A DNA stretch of 64,000 nucleotides from contig PPHI01000083.1 in the NCBI GenBank assembly GCA_002901265.1, forward strand, positions 1 to 64,000. Direction: 5' to 3'. This DNA comes from Rhodopirellula baltica (lineage in GTDB: Bacteria > Planctomycetota > Planctomycetia > Pirellulales > Pirellulaceae). The notes under the pieces were generated by a model, which had not been told where the DNA came from, searched no databases, and saw only the letters and a list, made by a program, of their open reading frames with translations. The position numbers and the translations under genes were made by a program. Shown in pieces: positions 1 through 9,300 of this stretch. Each line of letters starts with the position of its first letter. Position 1 is the first letter of the stretch.

Positions 1-140
1 TTCTTGGCGGTGTCTCTCGCGGCCCCAATGCCATGCAGGGAGTCGAGTAACGGCTTGACCTTTCGAAAGAACTTTAGCCCGGTGATGTCCGAAGCGTTGA
101 TCTTCCTAGAATCGTCGGCGGTGTCAGGTGGTTGTCTCAC
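1..140 (-). CDS. IS4-like transposase, N-terminal part, cut by window edge
   Basis: On the minus strand a frame is open from about position 152 to the window edge. It reads through a segment with KINASDITGLKFFRKVKPLL followed by a DSLHGIG..RD stretch. This strongly resembles the N-terminus of IS4-family transposases common in planctomycetes, where a short loop is followed by a leucine-rich helix and a conserved RD pair; that assignment is from memory of the family. The DDE catalytic core would lie to the left of the window and cannot be seen. GTG at 140 or TTG at 143 and 146 are possible starts; a TGA lies just upstream at 153-155. It could be an intact element running off the edge or a truncated remnant. 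Confidence 0.55.
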   Translation of the reverse strand, partial: MRQPPDTADDSRKINASDITGLKFFRKVKPLLDSLHGIGAARDTAK

Positions 141-497
141 CAACAAAGTATGTCATGTCATCGCTCGACGCGCAACTCCGCCCAAAGCCCCTGGTTGCCC
201 TATTGTGACTGCGCAAATTCCGTGCCGAACAGTATTGTGTCAGGTACCTTTTGGGCGCTTTAGGTAACTTGCTGTTTTGTGTGTTGGAACAAGCTGATCT
301 GGCGACGGAGTTAGCCTGCTGTAGCGTTTGCTCACCGTCACACATCCGTCGGTGTCGAGAAAGCAGCCCCGCGGGAAGAATGTCGAACGTTTTTGCGTGG
401 GGCAAATGCGAGCAGACGCGGTGATCGAGATGCGGCGGCTCGCGGGGGAGCGTGCAGTAGCTATTTTGCCTAGACTGCTAAAAAGGTACCTGACACC
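141..497. other. Non-coding stretch next to the transposase
   Basis: No frame here gives a convincing protein. It holds the two arms of a perfect 16-bp inverted repeat (237-252 and 481-496), and a partial third copy of its first nine bases at 121-129. It probably includes the end of the insertion element, but no element boundary or target-site duplication could be recognised. Confidence 0.4.
237..496. repeat. Perfect 16-bp inverted repeat pair
   Basis: GTGTCAGGTACCTTTT at 237-252 is the exact reverse complement of AAAAGGTACCTGACAC at 481-496, with 228 bases between the arms. The arms contain the palindrome GGTACC. The downstream arm abuts the end of the acidic-protein gene. Motifs of this kind are often seen beside REP-associated or IS-derived elements; that link is inference. 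Confidence 0.7.
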
Positions 498-947
498 TTA
501 AACGCTGTCGAAGTCTTCGAAGTCGTCGAGTTCGATGTCTTCTTCTTCTTCTTCGTCTTTGCTGGTGCTGAGGCCGAATTCGTCGCTGATTTCGTCGTCG
601 ATTTCGATTTCGTAGTCGTCGTTGAGTTCTTCTTCGAAGTCGTCGTCGAAATCATCATCGAAATCGTCTTCGTCGATGTCGTCGAAATCGTCCAGGTCGT
701 CGTCGTCGTCCAAGCCGTCGTTGAATTCGTCGTCGACTTCCTCGCCACCCATGTCGTCGTCGAAGCCATCTCCGTCGTCGTCCATGTCGTCGTCATCATC
801 ATCGTCGTCGTCATCCATGTCGGACCCGAGACTCGGATTGGCGACCACGCCACCGGTTCGCCAGTTGGGTGCAGCACCCGGGCTGGTGACGATATCCGCG
901 ATGGGGGCGATTGGGTTAGCCACTGAATCGACTAGAGCAACACTCAT
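498..947 (-). CDS. Highly acidic Asp/Glu-rich protein of unknown function
   Basis: A 149-residue protein when started at the ATG at 947; an in-frame upstream start at 1043 would add 32 basic, unlikely residues. Residues 1 to about 40 are ordinary sequence (MSVALVDSVANPIAPIAD...). The rest is almost entirely Asp and Glu with scattered Phe, Met and Gly, including an uninterrupted run of ten Asp. No enzyme or fold is recognisable. The composition suggests an intrinsically disordered, possibly Ca2+-binding, segment. The DNA is a GAC/GAT trinucleotide repeat prone to length change, and its opposite strand gives a spurious poly-Ser frame. No clear Shine-Dalgarno sequence precedes either start. Whether it is expressed is uncertain, but the conserved non-repetitive N-terminus argues for a real gene. 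Confidence 0.6.
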   Translation of the reverse strand: MSVALVDSVANPIAPIADIVTSPGAAPNWRTGGVVANPSLGSDMDDDDDDDDDDMDDDGDGFDDDMGGEEVDDEFNDGLDDDDDLDDFDDIDEDDFDDDFDDDFEEELNDDYEIEIDDEISDEFGLSTSKDEEEEEDIELDDFEDFDSV

Positions 948-1429
948 CAAAAAACCGGAAATACAAATAGATGGGGAGGGAAAGCGGCGAATTTCGGTGG
1001 CCGGTCGCCGGAGTGGAACCGGAGTCTGAGTTGTACAAACCACCTTGGTTGGTGGTTCTCGGCCATCGGGCCGCCGTATGAAATCAGTATGGATCAGTCG
1101 TCGCAGACGTTTGCGGGGTTATCCCAGCAGTTGATGTTTGCGGCAGCAACAGGTGGATAAAAACGCGTCGCCAAGCCGATACACAGTCTCAATGTGTGGA
1201 CCCCGGAATCGATCCGTGCTGGCTCGGTCGCCGGCTCGCAATTAGGAAGATCAACCTAGTCCGACGGACGCACATTTTGATACCTAAGCCAGTTCCGGCA
1301 AGAGACCCAAGCGAAAATTCGGCTCGTTACGAGATTTTGCAGCCCATTGGAAGCGTTTCGGACGTCCATGGCCAAGCCGCAACGGTCAAAAATCGGAATG
1401 TTTTTGCAGACTTCATGGAAGGAACCGTC
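948..1429. other. Intergenic region between divergent genes
   Basis: About 480 bases separate the acidic-protein start from the LpoB-like start. A 7-bp stem hairpin (AACCACC / GGTGGTT, 1038-1057, six-base loop) is the only structure noticed. Promoters for both genes must lie here, but no convincing -35/-10 pair was recognised. Confidence 0.4.
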
Positions 1430-2200
1430 ATGGATCGACGTACCGATTGCCAATCCCGGCTCTTATCGCCGGTCAAATCACAATTCGCCAGTCTTTTCCC
1501 TGGCTTGGCGGTTGCGCTGGTTTTGACAGCAATCGGCGGATGCGCCGGCCGTCAATACGGACACCTGCTAGCCAACGACGACAAAGATCTGGTGGGCAGC
1601 CACGCCGCCGGAGCTGCCACCTGGAATCCCCTGGTTGAGCAGTCTGTTGCCCAATTGCTCTCGCGCTGCCCGACCAACGTCCAGCCCGTTGCGTTCGAAG
1701 CGTCAGACGAAATGTCGCTCGATCCGCAATCGATCAACGCAGCTCTGGCATCCAGCGGCCCCGCGACGATCTGCTTCGTCGGCATCGAAAACAAAAGTGC
1801 CGAAGAACTGGGCGACTTCAAAGACCAGCTCTACGAACAGATCGACAGTCAAATCAACGACGGGACCTATCGCGCGATCAGCCGACGCGTGGTCGAAACC
1901 GCACTTCGCGAATGCCGATTGCGTCCCGATTCGCTATTCCTGCCTGCCAACCGCGACGTCTTCACTGCGACGTTGGGCCGCAGCGGCTCGCCAGTCGATT
2001 ACTTGCTGTTCGCCACGATCACGACGGGAACGACCGACCGCAATAAAACCAGCCAGCGTGATTACTTGCTGACCCTGGAAATGGTCAACGTCCACACCGG
2101 TGACTTTTTGAAAGAGTCTGCAAAAATCCGCAAAGGCTACTCCAAGACGCGTGCCGGCAAATGGTGGAATTACGGCCCATTTGACCAAGCGGACGGTTGA
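1430..2200 (+). CDS. LpoB-like outer-membrane lipoprotein (penicillin-binding protein activator family)
   Basis: A 256-residue lipoprotein. The frame is open from 1196, but the ATG at 1430 is preferred: GGAAGGA lies at 1417-1423, and the start is followed by a short basic segment, a hydrophobic stretch (GLAVALVLTAIGGC) and a lipobox Cys. The C-terminal part carries the LpoB pattern: ATICFVGIENKSAEE, a helix with QINDGTYRAISR, then VDYLLFATITT and LTLEMVNVHTGDFLKES. In Enterobacteria LpoB is anchored to the outer membrane and stimulates the class A penicillin-binding protein PBP1b; that role here is inference. The next gene, 15 bases downstream, is a COG3014-like lipoprotein, a known genomic partner of LpoB-type genes in gammaproteobacteria, which supports the call. 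Confidence 0.7.
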   Translation: MDRRTDCQSRLLSPVKSQFASLFPGLAVALVLTAIGGCAGRQYGHLLANDDKDLVGSHAAGAATWNPLVEQSVAQLLSRCPTNVQPVAFEASDEMSLDPQSINAALASSGPATICFVGIENKSAEELGDFKDQLYEQIDSQINDGTYRAISRRVVETALRECRLRPDSLFLPANRDVFTATLGRSGSPVDYLLFATITTGTTDRNKTSQRDYLLTLEMVNVHTGDFLKESAKIRKGYSKTRAGKWWNYGPFDQADG

Positions 2201-2215
2201 TAGCCGCTTGGCCCG

Positions 2216-3604
2216 ATGATCTGCGATAACGTTCGATCGCGTTCCGCCCCGCGACAGTCTCTGCAAACGGTTGCCTGGTGGATTCTGGGATTGGTCCTGG
2301 TGACCGCGGGGTGCCGCACGACAGGACCAAAGCTCGTCGATGCGCACGCCGCCTATCGCGGCGGAGACCTACAGTCTGCCGCGACCGCGCTGGAAAAGTT
2401 GGCAGACGGCAAACGCAAACAACGCTCCGCGAGCCAGCTCGATTTGGCAGTCGTCAACCTTGCCCAAGGCCGCCCGGCCGAAGCCGAAAGTCAGCTTCGA
2501 GACCTTCGCGATCACTTCGATTCGGTTGGCGGAGTCGGCTTGGATGATGCCGCTTCGCTAGCCACTGACGACACGAAACGCGATTTTCAGTTGGCCGGTT
2601 ACGAACAAGTATTGCTGCGTTCGATGTTGGCTCTGACCTCACTGGCGTCCGGCAGCGGTGATGCCAGCGCGTATTGTTTGCAAGCCCAAAGCCGCTCCCG
2701 AGAGTTGGCCGATGATGCGAAGTCCGACGAACTTGCCGGTACCTTCTCCGTCGCATTAGCACCGTATCTGCACGGCACACTGCGTGAAGCGACTCATCAA
2801 AACTACGACGATGCGCTGCGTTCGTTCCGTCTGGTCAGCTCGATTCAGCCGAGCTTTTTGCCTGCCGCGGAAGACATCCAACGGGTCGGCGAAGGCGTTC
2901 ATAGCCGACCGGGACACGGCGTGCTGTATGTGATCGGCTTTGTTGGCGAAGGCCCGCAGCTGGTTGAGTCTGTCGCACCGACAACGACCCAGTCCCTGCA
3001 AATCGCGTCGACATTGGTCCGGCATGCGAGTTTGAATCAAAAGAAAAAGGACGGCGAGGAAGACGATGACACGATCGTGTTGCCGACAATCGCCGAAGTC
3101 AAAGTTCCGAAAGTCTACGTGCCGCCGAGTTCGCTTGCCGCGATCGGTGTTGGGATTGGCGATGGCGTTTTCTTGGGAGCAACCCAGCCGCTGACGGATG
3201 TCGCCGGGTTGGCAACCGACCGATTGGATGCCGAGATGCCGTGGATCATTGGTCGTGCGATTGCGAGGCGTGCGATCAAAGAGGCGAGCGTCTCGACCGC
3301 TTCAGGAGCGATCGGTTTGAACGGGAACGCGGCTTCGATTTTTCAGTTCGCTGCCGTCAATGCCTGGGCTGCGACGGAGCATGCCGACACACGATGCTGG
3401 TCGATGCTCCCCCGCGAGTTCCAAGTGCTGCGGGCGGAATTGCCCTCCGGCGAACACCAATTGGATCTGTCGGCACTCGGCGGCAACGGGATGCCCTTCG
3501 CACCGCCACGTAAAGCGTCGGTTACGGTTGTCGATGGCCGAAACACCTATCTGTTTGTCTTTGCCCCTGAAACCATTGTTTCCGTGGTTAGTCCGCCAAG
3601 ATAA
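2216..3604 (+). CDS. COG3014-like TPR lipoprotein, partner of the LpoB-like protein
   Basis: A 462-residue predicted lipoprotein: signal segment WWILGLVLVTAGC with the lipobox Cys at about residue 33. A helical repeat region of about residues 40-225 follows (AHAAYRGGDLQSAATALEKLA, then ALRSFRLVSSIQPSFLPAAED). The C-terminal half is mostly beta and contains GHGVLYVIGFVGEGPQ, a charged linker (KKKDGEEDDDT) and a VPPSSLAAIGV segment. The order, helical repeats then a beta domain with a V-x-GxGP-type motif, matches COG3014 proteins, whose molecular role is not established. It starts 15 bases after the LpoB-like gene and is almost certainly co-transcribed with it. No strong Shine-Dalgarno sequence precedes the ATG. 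Confidence 0.65.
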   Translation: MICDNVRSRSAPRQSLQTVAWWILGLVLVTAGCRTTGPKLVDAHAAYRGGDLQSAATALEKLADGKRKQRSASQLDLAVVNLAQGRPAEAESQLRDLRDHFDSVGGVGLDDAASLATDDTKRDFQLAGYEQVLLRSMLALTSLASGSGDASAYCLQAQSRSRELADDAKSDELAGTFSVALAPYLHGTLREATHQNYDDALRSFRLVSSIQPSFLPAAEDIQRVGEGVHSRPGHGVLYVIGFVGEGPQLVESVAPTTTQSLQIASTLVRHASLNQKKKDGEEDDDTIVLPTIAEVKVPKVYVPPSSLAAIGVGIGDGVFLGATQPLTDVAGLATDRLDAEMPWIIGRAIARRAIKEASVSTASGAIGLNGNAASIFQFAAVNAWAATEHADTRCWSMLPREFQVLRAELPSGEHQLDLSALGGNGMPFAPPRKASVTVVDGRNTYLFVFAPETIVSVVSPPR

Positions 3605-3646
3605 GATGGGCCGAAAACGAAGCTCTGGCGAGACAGCACAAATCTA

Positions 3647-4618
3647 ATGAATGACTTTCCGGGATCCGCGACTTTTGTGATCCCCACGATGAACGAAGAA
3701 GCGACGGTGGCGACGCTCGTCGAAAAGATCGACGATGTTTGTGGCACGTTGAATCTGCGTCATGACATCTTGTTAATCGACGACGGTTCGACGGATCAAA
3801 CGTGGCCGAGAATTGCTGAGTTGTCACGGCAGCACAAGCATGTGCGTGGAATGCGATTTCGACGCAACTTTGGAAAAGCGGCTGCGCTGGCCGCAGGCTT
3901 CGCCCGTGCCGGGGGGGACGTCGTGTTTACCATGGACGCCGATTTGCAAGACGACCCGGTGGAGGTTCCCAAGTTCATCGACAAGCTGAACGAAGGCTAC
4001 GACGTTGTTAGCGGCTGGAAGCAGAAACGTCACGACCCACTCGATAAAACGATGCCCAGCAAAGTGTTCAATTGGCTGGTCAGCCGATTAACCGGTGTCA
4101 AGCTGAACGACCATAACTGCGGTTTCAAAGCCTATCGCCAAGCGGTTACCAAAGACGTGACACTGTACGGCGAACGCCACCGATTTGTACCGGTGCTTGC
4201 CGCGGCACGTGGTTGGCGTATCGGCGAAGTGCCTGTGGTTCATCACCCGCGTGAATTTGGTCAAAGCAAGTACGGCGTCTCACGTCTTGCCAAAGGGTTC
4301 TTGGACCTCCTGTCGATTTTCTTTCTGACAACGTTCGGCAAACGCCCGTTCCACTTTATTGGTGCGATCGGCATGCTATTTTTTGTCACCGGCGGGCTAG
4401 GCATCGTGTACCTGTCAGGGCATCGGATTTTGTCCTGGCAGATCGAATCGATGAATGATTTTCACCTGCACAAGTCACCGTTGTTCTATTACTGCATCAC
4501 GGCGTTGCTGCTGGGGTCACAATTGTTCTTGGCCGGATTGTTATCGGAGCTAGTGGTTTCGTTGGCGGAACAATCGAAGTCACCTTACAGCATCGCCGAA
4601 GAAACGGAGTCGCCATGA
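3647..4618 (+). CDS. Glycosyltransferase family 2, polyprenyl-phosphate sugar synthase type
   Basis: A 323-residue GT-A fold enzyme with two C-terminal membrane helices. Motifs: VIPTMNEEATV at the start of the fold, LLIDDGSTDQTW for nucleotide binding, FTMDADLQDDP as the metal-binding DXD region, and a GFKAYR motif in the acceptor region. About residues 235-260 and 280-305 are hydrophobic. This is the DPM1/GtrB/ArnC arrangement, in which a sugar is moved from an NDP donor to polyprenyl phosphate at the inner face of the membrane. The exact sugar cannot be read. The stop codon overlaps the next start by four bases (ATGA), so the pair is translationally coupled. The neighbouring polytopic protein may use the lipid-linked sugar; that is inference. 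Confidence 0.85.
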   Translation: MNDFPGSATFVIPTMNEEATVATLVEKIDDVCGTLNLRHDILLIDDGSTDQTWPRIAELSRQHKHVRGMRFRRNFGKAAALAAGFARAGGDVVFTMDADLQDDPVEVPKFIDKLNEGYDVVSGWKQKRHDPLDKTMPSKVFNWLVSRLTGVKLNDHNCGFKAYRQAVTKDVTLYGERHRFVPVLAAARGWRIGEVPVVHHPREFGQSKYGVSRLAKGFLDLLSIFFLTTFGKRPFHFIGAIGMLFFVTGGLGIVYLSGHRILSWQIESMNDFHLHKSPLFYYCITALLLGSQLFLAGLLSELVVSLAEQSKSPYSIAEETESP

Positions 4619-6219
4619 TGAGCGACGTCAACGAATCATCGAAATGGGTACGCAGTGTCTACGCCATGTTGATCATGGCGACGCTTGCGATCGCGACGGG
4701 GCGTATTGCGGTCGTGGTCAGCCGCGAAGGCGACACGGCATTCTTGAGTGCAAACGACCGATCACGCTGGTGCACGATTGCGTCGCTGGTCGAATACGGC
4801 ACCTACGAAATCGATGACTATATCTTTCGGCGTGGTTCGAAGATGAACCGCAGGCCTTGGGCGACAATCGATTTGGTGCGGCATGTCGGTGAAGATGGCG
4901 AGCTTCATTACTACAGCAGCAAGCCGCCGCTGTTGCCGACGATCTATGCCGGTGTTTACTACTGCGTCGCCAATACAATGGGGATGTGGTTAAGCGATCA
5001 GCCGCTTTATCTTGGCCGCATCATTTTGTGGTTGGTCAATGTACCGACTTTGGCGATCTTCTTGCTTGCGACAATTGCTGCGATCGATCGCGTCACGCCG
5101 CACTGGTGGGCGAAATGCTTTTTGGCGGCCGCGACCTGCTTGGGAACCATGATGGTTCCGTTCACGATCTCATTGAACAACCACTTGCCAGCTGCCGCTT
5201 CGGTGGCTGTCGTGCTCTTCGTGTTTGTCCGTTCGCTTGATCAAAAGCTCGGGTTTCTGTGGTGGCTGTTGGCGGGCCTTGCCGGCGGTTTCTTGGCCGC
5301 GAACGAACTGCCTGCGCTTTCGATGACCGTTTTCTTTGGCGCGCTGTTTGTGCTGGTTCGACGCGAAGCTGTCATCGGATATACGATCGGTGTGGTGGTG
5401 ATCGCGATCGCGTTCTTTGCAACCAACTGGCTGGCGCACCATAGTCTGCGCCCGCCATACACGCACCGCGGGAACGGGGGCCTGATTGCGACAGCAGATG
5501 GATCGTTGCAGCAAGACCTTGCCGGAACAAAGCAGTTGTTGATCGAGCATGGGATGGCAACGGCTGCTTCATCGGTCAAGCGTTATGGCTCGCGACAAGA
5601 TGGTCGCAAACGGATCTTGGTGGACGAGCATCGCCAGTACGGTTTGATATTGAATTCCGGCGGCGATTCCGAGCTTCGGTACTGGGATGATTGGTACGAC
5701 TACCCCGGCAGCTACTGGGTAGACGGACGCCGACAAGGCGTCGATCGAGGCGAGTCATCACGACTGGTTTACTTGGTCAACATGACGATCGGGCACTACG
5801 GTCTGTTTTCGTTGACACCGATTTGGTTGCTGATGCCGCTTGGGTTGGCGGGTTTGGGGTTTGCGAACCTACATGCGTCATCAAGCGATGTGGTTGCCCG
5901 ACGTGACCACCGCCTGCTTTTGGCAGCAATTGCAACGGCCAGTTTGGTCTGCATGGCGTTCTATGTGATGCGACCGGAGATCGACCGAAATTATGGCGGT
6001 GTCAGTGTCTGTTTTCGCTGGATGCTTTGGTTCGCGCCGCTTTGGCTATTTGCTTGCAGTGGGCCATCAAATTGGCTGGGCCAGAGAGTTTGGGGAAGGC
6101 GTTTCGCGGTTGTATTGCTAGCACTTTCTGTTTTTTCGGTTTCGACCGCACTGAATGGTCCTTGGCAGTCCCCTTGGTTGTATCGGTTCTGGCGTTTTTT
6201 GGGCTGGATTGCGGCTTAA
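4615..6219 (+). CDS. Polytopic membrane protein, possibly a GT-C-type glycosyltransferase
   Basis: A 534-residue protein with about ten hydrophobic segments, two large soluble loops (around residues 45-105 and 275-375) and a short C-terminal tail. Early charged residues after the first helix (SREGDTAFLSANDRSRWCTI) lie where GT-C enzymes keep their catalytic acidic residues. Several Trp/Tyr-rich patches (RYWDDWYDYPGSYWVDG) are in the second loop. No family could be named with certainty. The start overlaps the stop of the GT2 gene, so it is coupled to an enzyme that makes lipid-linked sugars, which favours a transferase or flippase role. This is inference from context. Confidence 0.6.
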   Translation: MMSDVNESSKWVRSVYAMLIMATLAIATGRIAVVVSREGDTAFLSANDRSRWCTIASLVEYGTYEIDDYIFRRGSKMNRRPWATIDLVRHVGEDGELHYYSSKPPLLPTIYAGVYYCVANTMGMWLSDQPLYLGRIILWLVNVPTLAIFLLATIAAIDRVTPHWWAKCFLAAATCLGTMMVPFTISLNNHLPAAASVAVVLFVFVRSLDQKLGFLWWLLAGLAGGFLAANELPALSMTVFFGALFVLVRREAVIGYTIGVVVIAIAFFATNWLAHHSLRPPYTHRGNGGLIATADGSLQQDLAGTKQLLIEHGMATAASSVKRYGSRQDGRKRILVDEHRQYGLILNSGGDSELRYWDDWYDYPGSYWVDGRRQGVDRGESSRLVYLVNMTIGHYGLFSLTPIWLLMPLGLAGLGFANLHASSSDVVARRDHRLLLAAIATASLVCMAFYVMRPEIDRNYGGVSVCFRWMLWFAPLWLFACSGPSNWLGQRVWGRRFAVVLLALSVFSVSTALNGPWQSPWLYRFWRFLGWIAA

Positions 6220-6340
6220 AGTCGGAATTAAGATGCGGGCTCAGGTGGCAATGAACGGTGGCTCGTTGCCGGCGGGTGATTGCAAGATCGCAAGCATTCC
6301 GCACTCCTCTCGTCATCCAAAACGGACGTGACGTATTCGC

Positions 6341-9300
6341 GTGAGCGGCAAGGACGCCGAAACGATTAAGCCTGCGCCCTCGGGAAAGATGTCCCGATGG
6401 ATGGTCGCTGTATTGCTAATCGCGGCCATTGTGTTTGTGGTGCGTTTCATCGGCCCACAGACGGTCGGCAATCAGGTCCGCCGCCACGTTCAGAAAATGT
6501 TGCGTGAGCAATACCCTGGGCTGGATGTCACGATCGGTCATGGGCGTGTTGAACCGAATATCGGATTGATTCTAGAAGACGTCCGCTTCGGGGTTCCGCC
6601 CGACCGCCCCGAGGCGATGCCGGCGATTGAACAAGCAATCCAGCGTCTTGGGTTGTCCAATGGCCCATCGCGAGAATTGTTGCGCATCGATCGTGTCGTC
6701 GTATTTGCCAAAGCTGATTTCAGCAAATTGCTGGAGCAGCAAAATCCGTTGATGACCGAACGCGTGTTGATCAGCGGGCTGCGTGGTCACGCATGGATGG
6801 AATCCGATGATGAGTTCTCACTCGAGAGACTTTGGCCACCACCAAAGTTCAGCGACGCGATCTGTCCAAGAATGGAACTTCGCAACGCGCAATTGACACT
6901 GGAAACACAGATCGAAGGTAGTCGTCCAATACAGTTGGATGTTTCCAAAGCCGTGATGCTGAAGCATGCGGTCAATCCGGCCTCGGGGGCGATCGCAGCC
7001 GAGGGCGACGTTTGCTCGACCGTGTTGCAAGCGATCGGATCGTCAAGTTTGGCCGATCGATTCGCATTGCAAATGTCAATGGTTGGGACGAGCGGTACGC
7101 TGACATGTGACATCAACGGCGCACGAATCGAAGGCGGTTTGATCGATCAGTTGCCCGCAGTCCTGCGTGATCAGGTTCAACAGCTTGAGCACGCCCGGGG
7201 ACTAAAGCTGAATGTTGACACGAAAATCAGTGCGGGGATTCGAGGCGGGAAACTCGCAAAGCTAAAAACACAGAGCAAGATTCACGAGGGTTCGTTCCAG
7301 CATCCAACATCGGTGATGCCGGTCCAAGGCATTCGTGGGATGATCACCGGCACGCTCGACGAACACGGTCAAGCGGAGGTTCGTTTCGATGCTTGCCAGG
7401 GATATTGGGGCGAAGCTCGGATGGTGTTTGGCGGCGAAGTTAAAAATGATCCTAACCGTCAGGGAATCGCACAATTTCGTGGCGGCATGAATGTGTCCGT
7501 CTATGACTTGGTGTTGGACCAGCGTTTCGCTGCCGTGATTCCGGAAAAATTGAAAGACGGTTGGAAGAAACTTGAACCGAGCGGCGTCGTTGATATCCCG
7601 CGAGCCCGATTCGATTTGGTAGACGGCAAAGTCGAAACAGAAGCCGAGATCCTTTGCAAAGGTGTCGATGTTAATTTCGACAAGTTCCCCTATCCGGTGC
7701 GGCAATTGAGCGGCACGGTCACTGCGGAACACGGACGCTTGAAGAGTTCGTTGATGAGTGGCCGGGTTGGCGGACGTTTGATGCAGTGCTTGTTCGATTT
7801 CCCCATGAAGCCGTTGCCGAATTCGCCCAAGGTGTTTTCCGCGGCGATGGATGGGCCAATTGCGATCAACAATGACCTGCTCAATGCGCTGACACCGCGA
7901 GGCGAATCGACTTCGAAGCTCGAGCATTTCATTCGTTCGTTGAATCCGTTGGGCGGAGTCCACTTGGTTCGCGGGACGCTTCGGACGGACGACGATGGGA
8001 CCAAGCATCGCGACTTTGAATTGAAAATTAGCGACGGTACGTTGCGTTACGATTTGTTTCCGTATCCGCTCCACAACGTTACCGGTCAAATCCGTGTTGT
8101 CGACGAGCATGTGCGGATGGTCAATTTTCAAGGTGCGAACTCGAACGGCGGTTTGATCCAGTGTGACGGTGTTTACCGAATGCCGGAGACTCCAGATTCG
8201 ACGCCAGATGTCCAACTTGCAGACAACACTTCCCCAGTCCGCGCTGCATTGGATTCGGTTGCACCCGCTGGCGGGAACGTGTTGGAATTGCATTTCGATG
8301 CGATCAGCATCGCACTCGATGAGGCGTTGCGACGGGCGTTGCCAGAATCATCACAAGAGGCTTGGGATCATCTGGCCCCCAGTGGCATGCTCGATCAGTT
8401 GAAGATCGATGTCCATCGCGGTGGCAACTCCACACCGCTTGACCTCAGTGTTGTCGCGCGGCAGTACGATCACAACCAAATCGGTGCCGAAACCTTGCGG
8501 TTACAACCGCGTTCGTTGCCCTATCGTTTGGACATCACCCAGGGCATGGTTCGGTATGACAAAGGCAGCGTGTATATCGATTCGCTGCATGCCGAACATG
8601 GCGGATCGAGCGTGTCCGCAGACGGAAGTTGCAAGCGGATTGCTGATGGCAGGTGGTTGCTCGCGATGGATGTGCACAACGGAAGTCGGCTTGTACCGGA
8701 CGCTGAATTTGCGGCCGCATTGCCAGAACAAATGCGTGCCGCGGTACGTGAGTTGAACCTGCGTGGCCCTGTCGGACTAAGCGGATTGACTGAGACTTTG
8801 TTGTCGGACGCGACCCATCCGGAGCCGGTGTTCGGATGGGATTTGAAGCTTCAATTGGAAGGCAATCGGATTGGCGATGTGGGGCCTGTCCACTCGCTCC
8901 GCGGGGAACTCGATATCCGTGGGCGCAAGGACTCGACAGGAATTTCGGCGCAGGGCGAAGTCCGAGTCGATTCGATGCATGTCAACGATTTGCAGATCAC
9001 TCAGATCCGAGGACCCTTCCAAATCCGCGACGAGCATCTGCGTTTAGGTGTTCGTCAATCAGGCGACGTGAGCGCACGACCAATCGAAGGAAAGCTATTT
9101 GACGGATCGATCGGGCTTGATGGAACGATGACGCTGTCCGATGCAAGCTTCAATGTGCGATTGGCACTCGTTGGGGCGTCGGTGCCAGTCGTCTTGGCAG
9201 ATATTGGTCAAGCCGAACAGGAACTGTCCGGTACCCTTGATGCCAACATGACATTGGAAGGTCTGTTAGGAACACGCGACCTGTTGCGAGGTCGCGGAAA

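Noticed and set aside
622-1029. Poly-Ser frame on the + strand
   Set aside because: It is the reverse reading of the GAT/GAC repeat of the acidic gene and has no homologous domain.
1196-1429. Longer N-terminus of the LpoB-like protein
   Set aside because: The extra 78 residues show no signal peptide and the strong ribosome site lies before ATG 1430.
7262-8293. 343-residue frame antisense to the AsmA-like gene
   Set aside because: It lies wholly inside a gene whose own frame has family motifs, and its sequence is rich in His and Arg with no domain, as expected of an antisense shadow.
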